A stretch of DNA of 64,000 nt, taken from contig JANSYK010000003.1 in assembly GCA_024742485.1 (NCBI GenBank), forward strand, positions 62,001-126,000, written 5' to 3'. The stretch comes from Alphaproteobacteria bacterium. Lineage in GTDB: Bacteria > Pseudomonadota > Alphaproteobacteria > Rhizobiales > Rhizobiaceae. Below the pieces are notes generated by a model. The model was not told the origin of the DNA and did not search any database. It saw nothing but the letters and a program-made list of their open reading frames with translations. This document shows positions 7,802 to 15,958 of the stretch, piece after piece (the stretch's first letter is position 1; every line of letters begins with the position of its first letter). The position numbers and the translations under genes are program-made.

Positions 7802-9010
7802 ATGCGTAACCAATGGATCTACACACTCGTGGTGCTGGGTCTCTTCATCTATTGCGGCGTAATGATCGCGCCTTATGTCAGATCCACACTTGAGCGCGAC
7901 GCGTCGGTAACAGCATGGTCACGGACGGCCGTGGCACCGATCTCCGGCCGCATTGTCGATGCTCTGCCGACTCCCGGTGATGTTGTCGGCCCATTGGGGC
8001 ACATTACCACCATTGAAAACCATCTGCTCCTGGGTGAACAGCAATCGGTGGAAGAATTGCATCGCCGGATTGCGGCCGCAATGACGCGTGTCAGTGACAA
8101 CAATGAAAGACTTCAGGAGCTGTCCGAACTCGAGGCGGAGAGGGTCCAGACGCGCGATTCCTTCGCCAAGATATTCCATCGGACCCTGGAGGCGGAGATT
8201 GAAAACCTGCAGTCGGAACTCGTCGTCGTCACCGAAAGGGTCGGTGTGCTGGAGCGAATAGCAGGACGACAGCGCAGCCTTGAGGAGCGCGGTGTTGGTG
8301 CCGAGGCTATTCTTGACGAAGCCCTGTTGCGATTGGCCGAAGCCCGCGCCAGAAAAGCGCAATTGGAAGCCTCACTAAACATAGCGCGGCTGCGGGACCA
8401 GTCGGCCGAAGCGGATGTTTTTGTCACTGCAGCGGGTGATACCCCGGACTGGCTGCACTATGGCGAGTTCGAGTTGAAACTCGAAGAGCGAAGCATTCGT
8501 CACGACTTGCGCCGGGCAGAAGCGGATCTTTCGGAGGCGCTCGAAGGTCTTCAACTGGCGCAGGCAACTCTGGAGCAATTGTCGAAATCCGCCGTGAACG
8601 CGCCACCCGGGGCAATTGTGTTCAGCGTCACTGCGACGCCCGGTGCAACGGTGCAGGCCGGCGCCACGATCATCGAGTGGGTCGACTGCAGCGTGCTTCT
8701 CGTTGATGTGCCGGTGGCGGATGCTGAAGCATCATTGATAAAGACCGGTGACGAAGCTGAGGTCATACTGGAAGGCGAAAGCACGATACGAAAGGCGATG
8801 GTCGAACTGGTCCGTGGCTCTTCAGCAACCCTTGGCCGGGCTGACCTTGCCGCCATTGCCAAGGGTCGGACCGAGGGCGTGGCACAAGCCATTCTGTCTC
8901 TGGATGCCGGAGTCGGCGATTTCGATCGGTGTCCGGTTGGACGTGCGGCCTATGTACGGTTTCCAGGTGTTGGCCTTTTGAATGTGTTGAAAGCGCGATT
9001 GAGACTATGA
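7802..9010 (+). CDS. HlyD/EmrA-type membrane fusion (periplasmic adaptor) protein
   Basis: From ATG 7802 (GGAG 6 nt upstream) the product has 402 residues; an upstream ATG at 7721 lacks a ribosome site. One N-terminal membrane anchor (IYTLVVLGLFIYCGVMIAPY) is followed by a lipoyl/biotinyl-like half (TAWSRTAVAPISGRIV), a long charged coiled coil at about residues 80-210, a second lipoyl half (NAPPGAIVFSVTATPGATV) and a beta-barrel domain. This is the adaptor design of tripartite exporters. No TolC-type outer-membrane gene is nearby. Its stop overlaps the next gene by 4 nt, tying it to the CDF-like paralogues rather than to an ABC, MFS or RND pump. Confidence 0.8.
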   Translation: MRNQWIYTLVVLGLFIYCGVMIAPYVRSTLERDASVTAWSRTAVAPISGRIVDALPTPGDVVGPLGHITTIENHLLLGEQQSVEELHRRIAAAMTRVSDNNERLQELSELEAERVQTRDSFAKIFHRTLEAEIENLQSELVVVTERVGVLERIAGRQRSLEERGVGAEAILDEALLRLAEARARKAQLEASLNIARLRDQSAEADVFVTAAGDTPDWLHYGEFELKLEERSIRHDLRRAEADLSEALEGLQLAQATLEQLSKSAVNAPPGAIVFSVTATPGATVQAGATIIEWVDCSVLLVDVPVADAEASLIKTGDEAEVILEGESTIRKAMVELVRGSSATLGRADLAAIAKGRTEGVAQAILSLDAGVGDFDRCPVGRAAYVRFPGVGLLNVLKARLRL

Positions 9011-9921
9011 ACGGTCGAGAACCGACCGCTCAAGAACGGGCTGGCGAGAGGGCATTCGCCCTGACCAACGCTGCGGACGTCGCCATGTTGATACTGATGG
9101 TGCTCGCTGCAATCGCAAGTGGCTCGCTTACCATGTTCAGTGAATCAGCACGCGGCGTGCTCCTGCTCATCATGCAGATTTACACGCTCTGGCTCCTTCG
9201 GGCTTCACACCGTGGCCAGTTGACTCGTTTCGAATATGGTACCGGCAAGATGGAGCAGTTCGTGTTCGTCATCGTTGGTATCGGGCTGTTGGTCGGCACC
9301 ATCTGGGTGGTGCAATCGGTTTTGGATGCATTTGTCACGACCGAGCCCCCGGCGAGCCCGCTCGGCCTGTCCGTCGCCGCCATTGTCAATGCCATCAATC
9401 TGGGCATCAATCTGATCGGCTGGCACGCCATGTGGTCGGCGAGCCGTGGCCGGGATCCGGGATTGTTGGCCGGTGAACTCAGTGCTCGTTTCGGTTCGCT
9501 TGTGGGGTCGGCCATACTGCAGGTTTCCCTGACAGCTGCTGCCCTTGCGAAGGACCCGGTGCTGGTGCTCACCTTTGATGCCTTCGGCGCGACGCTGGTG
9601 GCACTCCTGATGGGAAAGCGTGGTTTGTCCATGATCATGAAGGGCCTCTCAACCTTGCTCGATCAGCCACCATCGGCGGCGCTGTCACAGGCCATTCGAT
9701 CCAAGGTTACGGCAATCATCCCGGAAACGGATATACTGGGACTCCGGATGCGCCGAGGCGGCAAACAGATTTTTGTGGAGGTCGCAATAGATGGGATGGC
9801 CGTTTCGACCGTGCAACACATCGCCGAGCGGTCAGACACCATTCGACAGGCGCTTCACACTTTGGACTCTCCGGTCGATCTGACACTGGTCGTCGGAACC
9901 ACCACCGGATGGCACCGCTGA
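9007..9921 (+). CDS. CDF-family-like membrane protein, second paralogue
   Basis: Started at ATG 9007 (overlapping the adaptor stop as ATGA) it has 304 residues, with the same six-helix plus cytosolic-domain layout as the gene at 6800. Shared blocks include GSLT, RFEYGTGKMEQF, VAAIVNAINLGIN and ALAKDP. Helix 2 reads FSESARGVLLL, again with Glu and Arg where CDF proteins carry their metal ligands. The two paralogues are clearly related but diverged, suggesting a heteromeric membrane unit. The C-terminal domain (IIPETDILGLRMRRGGKQIF) is the likely dimerisation domain. The function is inferred only from the family. Confidence 0.75.
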   Translation: MNGREPTAQERAGERAFALTNAADVAMLILMVLAAIASGSLTMFSESARGVLLLIMQIYTLWLLRASHRGQLTRFEYGTGKMEQFVFVIVGIGLLVGTIWVVQSVLDAFVTTEPPASPLGLSVAAIVNAINLGINLIGWHAMWSASRGRDPGLLAGELSARFGSLVGSAILQVSLTAAALAKDPVLVLTFDAFGATLVALLMGKRGLSMIMKGLSTLLDQPPSAALSQAIRSKVTAIIPETDILGLRMRRGGKQIFVEVAIDGMAVSTVQHIAERSDTIRQALHTLDSPVDLTLVVGTTTGWHR

Positions 9922-10042
9922 TCCTATCTTGCCGCATTGGTGATTTTTGAATTGGGAGCAAGGATTTCCAGCGACCGGCAGACCCGTGCGCGTCAAAATT
10001 CTCCCAATTCTACGAAAAGTGTAATAAATGGGGGCGGCCGGG

Positions 10043-10056
10043 ACCAACGTGTTGGT
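10043..10056. promoter_or_regulatory. Candidate LacI-type operator
   Basis: ACCAAC-GT-GTTGGT is a perfect 6-bp inverted repeat around two central bases, 45 nt upstream of the ATG of the LacI-family gene. Size and position fit autoregulation. No second copy was noticed near another promoter in the window. Confidence 0.45.
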
Positions 10057-10100
10057 TTTTCAATATCCGGCGAAACAGGTTGAAGAACACGGTCCTATCA

Positions 10101-11132
10101 ATGACGAAAATCCAGACCGGAAAATCCAATCCGACGGTTCAGGACGTGGCGCGCGCGGCCAATGTGTCGACGGCCACCGTCAGCCGGGCGCTGTCGGCGC
10201 CTGAACGGGTGTCGGAAAAGGCGCGAAAGCGGGTTTCGGAAGCCGTCAAGCAAACCGGTTACGTCATCAATCACACGGCGCGCAATCTGCGCCGCCGGCA
10301 GACCAGCACGATCGTCGCGCTGGTACCCAATATCGGCAATTCGCACTTTTCGAACATTCTGGAGGGCATTGAAAATGTCTGTGCCCAGAAGGGCATCAAT
10401 GTGTTGATTGCCGACACCCGCAAACCGTCGATGTCGCGGTCCAAACTGCAGACCTATTTCAGCAACAACAATGTTGACGGCATCGTCATCCTGGACGGCG
10501 ATATTTCGGTCGAGGAAATGCGGGCGTCGAACCTCAACCTGCCACCTCTGGTGACGGCCGGAGAATGGTGCGAGGATCCAGATGTCCCGGTTGCCCTGGT
10601 CGACAATCTGAAGGGCACGGACCTTGCTGTCACGCATCTGATCGAATGCGGGCATCGGTCCATTGGCCATGTCTCCGGCTTGCTGACGCACCAGCCGGGC
10701 AGAGACCGCCTGAACGGGTTTCTTGCAACATTGAGCCGGTTCGACATCGATCAATCGAAAGCCTGGGTCTGCGACGGGGACTATTCCCTGGAATCCGGAC
10801 AGCAGGCCGCCGAGGCGTGGCTGGCGCTGAGCGACAGGCCGACCGCCGTTTTCTGTGCGGCAGATCGTACGGCGTTTGCCTTCATTTCAACCTTGCACAA
10901 GGCCGGAGTTAGCGTGCCACGTGACGTTTCGGTCGTCGGGTTCGACGACATTGATGTTGCGCCTTATTACGTCCCGGCCCTCACCACCATCCATCAGCCA
11001 CGCCGAGCGATCGGATCATCCGCTGCCCATCATCTGCTTGCCCTGATGGAGGGGTCCAGGCCCGACGCCAGGATTTCTCAGTTGGATCCCTGGCTGGTCG
11101 TTCGCGACAGCACGGCTCCCCCGAGGACCTGA
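10101..11132 (+). CDS. LacI family transcriptional regulator
   Basis: A 343-residue regulator from ATG 10101; a TTG at 10080 is an alternative. The N-terminal HTH is typical (TVQDVARAANVSTATVSRAL, residues about 11-30, then the hinge helix region RNLRRRQT). A periplasmic-binding-protein-like effector domain follows (IVALVPNIGNSHFSNILEGI ... VVGFDDIDVAPYY ... TTIHQPRRAIG). Such proteins sense a sugar or metabolite. No transport or sugar genes adjoin it; the next gene downstream encodes an exported TPR-CHAT protein 210 nt away, so its target is not evident. The palindrome at 10043-10056 may be its own operator. Confidence 0.9.
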   Translation: MTKIQTGKSNPTVQDVARAANVSTATVSRALSAPERVSEKARKRVSEAVKQTGYVINHTARNLRRRQTSTIVALVPNIGNSHFSNILEGIENVCAQKGINVLIADTRKPSMSRSKLQTYFSNNNVDGIVILDGDISVEEMRASNLNLPPLVTAGEWCEDPDVPVALVDNLKGTDLAVTHLIECGHRSIGHVSGLLTHQPGRDRLNGFLATLSRFDIDQSKAWVCDGDYSLESGQQAAEAWLALSDRPTAVFCAADRTAFAFISTLHKAGVSVPRDVSVVGFDDIDVAPYYVPALTTIHQPRRAIGSSAAHHLLALMEGSRPDARISQLDPWLVVRDSTAPPRT

Positions 11133-11342
11133 TCCGGCGTACAATGATAGAGGCTGCGGTGCCTGCGGAACCTTTGTTGTGCGATGTAGCAAGGTCATCT
11201 CATAGCAAAAGCCACCCGCTTCAGAAACGGCATTCAATTGTTTTTGAACGGTGTCGGCGTCACATTCATGCAAGAAATGGGTGTATGATTTGCACAAGAA
11301 GGAATGATCCGCGCGTTGTTGGCGCATTGGCGCGGAAAGCCA

Positions 11343-14300
11343 ATGGATGGAAATTTGAAGGTCCTTAGCGCTCTGAGATGGATGGCGATTGCGTTGTTGT
11401 TGAGCCTGAGCCCGGTCAACGCCTTCGCTCAGCAGACCGATGTTACTGCCGGACAGTCCGATGCGGCGGTTCTGTGGGACCAGGCTGCAGCTGCCGGTGT
11501 GCAGTATTATCAACAGGGTGACCTCGAAAAGGCCATCGAAGAGACGCTCCGGTCAAAAACCATTGCCATCGATGCCTTTGGTCAACAAAGCACCTATGCG
11601 GCGACCAGTTTGAACAATCTAGGAGTCTTCTACGGCCAGCAGGGCCGTTATCCGGAGGCCGTTGACGCACTGACCATCTCTGCCGCGGTCAGGCGTGACA
11701 TTCTTGGCCCGAACGATTCCAACACCATATCCACCCAATTTGAATTGGCGGGCGCGCTGAGAGCCGCCGGGGATCCGGGGGCTTCCGCGCAGACCTTTAA
11801 GCAGATCCTGTCCGCCTACGAGGCGACCGGACAGAAGGACCTGATCCTTTTTCGGACCCTCTATTGGCTTGGCTATGATGCCTCTCAATCAGACGATGAC
11901 GTCGCCGCCAGCGGATATTATGCGCGCGCGTGGCAGACTGCCGAAGCGATTGGCGGTCACGACACCCTGGAAAAGGCCCACCTCGCCATGGTCTGGGCGG
12001 AATATCAAAGCGGTGAAGAGCAAACGGCACTCTATCGCGAGGCGCTGGCCATCCGTGAAAGGGAACTTGGTCCCGATCACCCGCAGGTCGCCGATACGTT
12101 GAATGCAATGGGTCTTTCGCTCTATGGGTCGGATGACCGTTCGGCAGCGGAGCTGATGCTCAAGAGGGCGCTTGCCATCCGCGAGGTGTCGCTGGAGCCA
12201 AATCACATCGATACGGGTGAGACGCTCCGCAATCTTGGATTGGTGGCCATGCAGGATGGTCGCTATGACCTGTCCGAGACCTATGCGCGTCGGGCGCTGA
12301 AAATGGCTGAAGATGGCGGCTATGTAGAGACGCAGCACACTTCGCGGATCATGAACAATCTCGCCCTGACCCTGCAAAGCCTTGGAAAAGGGCAGGAGAC
12401 CATTGCCATGTTTCGCCGGGCCCTGGCCCTGGATGAAAAACTGTTGGGGCCGAATCATTCCGACACCGGCATTGCCTTGAACAATCTGGCCAGGGCCATT
12501 GCCGAATATTCTCCGATTGCCGGATATGGCGAGGCGCGCCAACTCTATGACCGCGCCATCGAACTGCGCGAACGCGTATTGGGGCCTGACCATCCCGACG
12601 TCGCCATTGCACTCGACGAACTGGCCGTTCTGCAGACACGGGTCTTCGATTATGAGGGCGCGCAAGCCAATTTTGACCGGGCCGTGGAGATTTATCTCAA
12701 GAGCGACGATGCTGATCGTCTCGAGTCCCTCGATTATCTGTTCTTTGCGTCGGCTGCCAATCAATTGCGTCTCGGACCGGAACATCGTGCCTCCGCCTTT
12801 GAGACGATCCAGCGTGGCATGGGTGGCGCCGCCAACCGCGCGCTCAGCGCCAATGCGGCACGCCTGTCCGCCTCGGATCCTGAACTGTCGTCTCTGGTGC
12901 GTGAAAAGCAGGACATGGCTGCTGAACGCCGCAAAAAGATCAGCGGGTCCTATCTGGCTTTCGGCGAAGGCAATCGGGCATTGGGTGAAACGCTCTCGAG
13001 CCAGGCGCAGGATCTCCAGAAAGAGCTGACAAGGCTGGAAACCAGGCTTGAAGACGAGTTCCCGGCCTATGCACAGCTCACCGCCAACCCGCCTTTGGGA
13101 TGGCGGGAGGTCGTCGGCCTGCTGAAACCCGGCGAGGCGCTCGTTCTGATGGTTCCCGGCCAGATTCGCGACACTGCCGATGATGTGCCCGGCTCCATCT
13201 TCATGGTCGGCTGGGACGGGCGCAGTTATGTTGGTGATCTTGAAGCTGGGACCTATCTTCGTGGCGCCGCAGCACAATTTCGATGCGGCGTCTATCCGGT
13301 CGGGCCGACCTGTGACTATGTGAACAGCCTGACACAGGCGGCCGACGAAACGCGTGGCGCCATCAATATGAGCGGTGGCGGTGAACGGCAACCCGGAACC
13401 AGATTTGATTTTGAGCTGGCTTACGGCCTTTATGCGCGCACCTTGATGCCGGTGGAACCCTATCTTGAAGGGGTGGACCACCTGATCCTCGTCAACCAAA
13501 GTGCGGAACTCTCGTCCCTGCCGTTTCAGATGTTGTTGGCCAAACCCTACCAACCGCTCGGCCGAGATGAAACGGCTCTGCGAGAAGCGCCGTGGCTCAT
13601 CCGCGATTATGCCATCAGCACCCTGCCAACAGTCGGTGCGCTTCGATCCCTGCGCGGCAACAAGAGCTTGGTCCGCAACGCGACGAAGCCGTTCCTGGGC
13701 GTCGGCGACCCGATCATAGGATCGCGCGGCAAAATCGATTGCGGTCCGGCGCGAAACAACCTCGTTGCAGCATTGGACGACAACAACTCCCCGGATACGA
13801 TCGCGTTACGATCGGCAGGCGGCAGCACCGGCGATCTTTATCCCGAGGGCTTTGCCAACCCCATTGCCGACGTTGCGCAAATCCGAAGATTTTCCAGATT
13901 GCCGGAGACCCGTTGCGAGCTGGAAGCCGTGGCCGAAAGTCTTGGTGGCGGCGAACTCCTGCTCGACGAATCCGCCACCGAGAGGAGCCTGAAGGCACTT
14001 CAGGCGCGCAATGAACTGGGTCAATATCGGGTCATCTCATTTGCAACGCACGGTCTTGTCGCTGGAGAGGCCGGATCCAGTGAGCCGGCCCTTATCCTCA
14101 CGCCCCCCGAAACCGGCACACTGGAGGATGACGGATTGCTGACCGCCAGCGAGATCGCCACTTTTGAACTCAATGCGGACTGGGTCATTCTTTCGGCCTG
14201 CAATACGGCGGCCGGAAGCGGGCAGGATGGCGAAAGTCTGTCGGGTCTGGCGCGCGGGTTTTTCTATGCGGGCGCCAAAAGCGTGCTGGTTTCGAACTGG

Positions 14301-14507
14301 CCAGTGAACACCCATGCCGCAACCCGTCTCACAACAGCAACCTTCGCAGCGATGGAAAGTGATCCGGAATTGGGGCGCGCCAAGGCGCTTCAGCTCGCCA
14401 TGCTCGATGTACTGGAAGACCCTACAAGCACCTTGCGGCAGCTGGAACCTTTCTACTGGGCACCGTTCTCCATAGCGGGTGAGGGTGGACCGATCGCCGC
14501 GCAGTAG
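11343..14507 (+). CDS. Exported TPR-CHAT domain protein (caspase-like peptidase)
   Basis: About 1054 residues. ATG 11343 gives a good signal peptide (LKVLSALRWMAIALLL ... NAFA), so the protein is probably periplasmic; ATG 11304 is an alternative start. Residues about 40-480 are kinesin-light-chain-like TPR repeats (repeated LGPxHxDxxxxLNNLA blocks). The C-terminal about 300 residues form a CHAT domain with the His/Cys dyad in view: His903 in SFATHGL and Cys953 in LSACNTAAG. CHAT domains are caspase-fold peptidases, often death effectors. It is the first of several peptidase and effector genes (caspase, trypsin, TIR) in this cluster. Its substrate and trigger cannot be read from the sequence. 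Confidence 0.88.
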   Translation: MDGNLKVLSALRWMAIALLLSLSPVNAFAQQTDVTAGQSDAAVLWDQAAAAGVQYYQQGDLEKAIEETLRSKTIAIDAFGQQSTYAATSLNNLGVFYGQQGRYPEAVDALTISAAVRRDILGPNDSNTISTQFELAGALRAAGDPGASAQTFKQILSAYEATGQKDLILFRTLYWLGYDASQSDDDVAASGYYARAWQTAEAIGGHDTLEKAHLAMVWAEYQSGEEQTALYREALAIRERELGPDHPQVADTLNAMGLSLYGSDDRSAAELMLKRALAIREVSLEPNHIDTGETLRNLGLVAMQDGRYDLSETYARRALKMAEDGGYVETQHTSRIMNNLALTLQSLGKGQETIAMFRRALALDEKLLGPNHSDTGIALNNLARAIAEYSPIAGYGEARQLYDRAIELRERVLGPDHPDVAIALDELAVLQTRVFDYEGAQANFDRAVEIYLKSDDADRLESLDYLFFASAANQLRLGPEHRASAFETIQRGMGGAANRALSANAARLSASDPELSSLVREKQDMAAERRKKISGSYLAFGEGNRALGETLSSQAQDLQKELTRLETRLEDEFPAYAQLTANPPLGWREVVGLLKPGEALVLMVPGQIRDTADDVPGSIFMVGWDGRSYVGDLEAGTYLRGAAAQFRCGVYPVGPTCDYVNSLTQAADETRGAINMSGGGERQPGTRFDFELAYGLYARTLMPVEPYLEGVDHLILVNQSAELSSLPFQMLLAKPYQPLGRDETALREAPWLIRDYAISTLPTVGALRSLRGNKSLVRNATKPFLGVGDPIIGSRGKIDCGPARNNLVAALDDNNSPDTIALRSAGGSTGDLYPEGFANPIADVAQIRRFSRLPETRCELEAVAESLGGGELLLDESATERSLKALQARNELGQYRVISFATHGLVAGEAGSSEPALILTPPETGTLEDDGLLTASEIATFELNADWVILSACNTAAGSGQDGESLSGLARGFFYAGAKSVLVSNWPVNTHAATRLTTATFAAMESDPELGRAKALQLAMLDVLEDPTSTLRQLEPFYWAPFSIAGEGGPIAAQ

Positions 14508-14565
14508 CCGGCAGCCCTCTTCCTGTCAGTCCGGAGTTGGCCCGGTTTGCTACAGTGAATGCGGC

Positions 14566-15591
14566 TCAGTATCTTTCCTTCTTCTTCTTTTTCTCGTCCT
14601 CATCATCATCGTCGTCCTCCCCACGGATCATCTCGATGAATTCCTCGTGCTGCTTGTCTCGCAATTCCGATTGCCGCTTCATGCTTTCGTCATGCGCCTT
14701 TTGCCGTTCCCTCTGCACCTCCCGCCGCAGCTTGGTGACTTGACGCTGCCAATCCGGGACGGAGCGATAGGATTGTTTCATGGCGTTGAAGAGCGGCGTT
14801 GCGGCATCCAGCTTTCCGGCTGGGGCCCAAACCGAATTTGTCGGAAACACAGTGGCGAATTGCTGCACGGTACGCGATGCCATGGGTGGCGGGATGTCGA
14901 GTGTCATCACGTCCATCACCCAAACCAGATCGACATCCTCATCGACCATTCCGGTTTTGGAATTGTAGCGCAACCGGACCCGAACGGCGTCGAAATAAGT
15001 GTCTATGCCGAGGCCGGCCATTCCATTGTTCGCGACGGTCTGACGCAGGGTTGCCTTGAGGTCTGTGAGGACCTTGATGGACAGGATTTCTGCATCCTTG
15101 GGTCGATGGCGCAAGATCAGCCTGTCGGCAAGCTGCCGAGTGCCGGTGACTCTGCCCACATGGCAGTTTGATTTGCGAAACTGGGTTCTGGCTTTGTTGA
15201 GCGCGGCTTCGTTCTGCGCGATCGCCATGGAATCCATGGTGGGATCGCCCGTGTTGGAGTAAATCTCGGTCCAGATGATCTGATGACCTGGCCGAATGCG
15301 AAGCCCTTGTGTCCCGTCTGGAGAAACCGTGCGAAACAGCACGGCATAAAACTCGTCATCACTGCAGGGTTTGTTCCACAGCACCTGACCGCTGGACTGC
15401 CAGCCACCCGGTACCGAAATGGTAAAGGCCGGAACGGGACGGTCAAAGCCCTGTCGATCCATGATCCGGTAGGTCTCCAATCGGGTTTCCGACAGCGCAG
15501 GGAGTGAAAAGAGGCAGAGAAAGAGCAGCAGGAGTAACAGACGAAAACCAGTACGCCGGACCGTGGGAATTGTGCGCAGAACATCAATCAT
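14566..15591 (-). CDS. Exported protein of unknown function with acidic/basic tail
   Basis: ATG 15591 has an AGGAGG site 12 nt upstream and gives 341 residues; a longer start at 15663 lacks one. An N-terminal hydrophobic stretch rich in Leu followed by SLPALSE is a signal peptide. The body shows no family I recognise. The last about 60 residues are strongly charged and probably helical, ending in a run of Asp/Glu followed by Lys (GEDDDDDEDEKKKKKERY). It lies between the CHAT gene (convergent) and the caspase gene (divergent), so it may be a partner, substrate or inhibitor of those peptidases; this is inference from position only. Confidence 0.7.
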   Translation of the reverse strand: MIDVLRTIPTVRRTGFRLLLLLLFLCLFSLPALSETRLETYRIMDRQGFDRPVPAFTISVPGGWQSSGQVLWNKPCSDDEFYAVLFRTVSPDGTQGLRIRPGHQIIWTEIYSNTGDPTMDSMAIAQNEAALNKARTQFRKSNCHVGRVTGTRQLADRLILRHRPKDAEILSIKVLTDLKATLRQTVANNGMAGLGIDTYFDAVRVRLRYNSKTGMVDEDVDLVWVMDVMTLDIPPPMASRTVQQFATVFPTNSVWAPAGKLDAATPLFNAMKQSYRSVPDWQRQVTKLRREVQRERQKAHDESMKRQSELRDKQHEEFIEMIRGEDDDDDEDEKKKKKERY

Positions 15592-15958
15592 GGTGCCAGT
15601 TTGTCCTCCTTCAGGGTTGTTCCCTGTACCGCCGACCGGTGTATGCATACAGTCGCTCGGCAAGGCTCAATTCCAGGTGATCAACCGTCTCTTTCTTTGA
15701 CAACCTAAAGGCATAGGGCTAAAATTTGCAAATCGACAATTTTTCTAGCGGTATGACAAGTCGCAAGGGAAAACGGGTTGAGCCAGATGTTTTGTACTTT
15801 CAATCCCTGATAACGACCGTTGAACAGGAGCGGCAGATACAGATCAAAGACCAGCTCATTCGCCAGGCTCCACTGCAATTTGCACGGGTCGAAGCGACGA
15901 AAAATTCCATGACATGTCAGGCTGCTCCATTTTGACCAATCACGTCATCTATCATCAA
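15592..15958. other. Divergent intergenic region without a gene
   Basis: This 367-nt region lies between the charged-tail gene and the caspase gene, which point away from each other, so it must hold both promoters. An AT-rich stretch around 15715-15750 is the best place for them, but no clear -35/-10 pair or dyad was found. Confidence 0.4.

Noticed and set aside
11889-13553. A 554-codon open frame on the minus strand opposite the TPR-CHAT gene
   Set aside because: It is the mirror of a clearly conserved TPR/CHAT protein, shows repeating composition from the TPR pattern and no family of its own.
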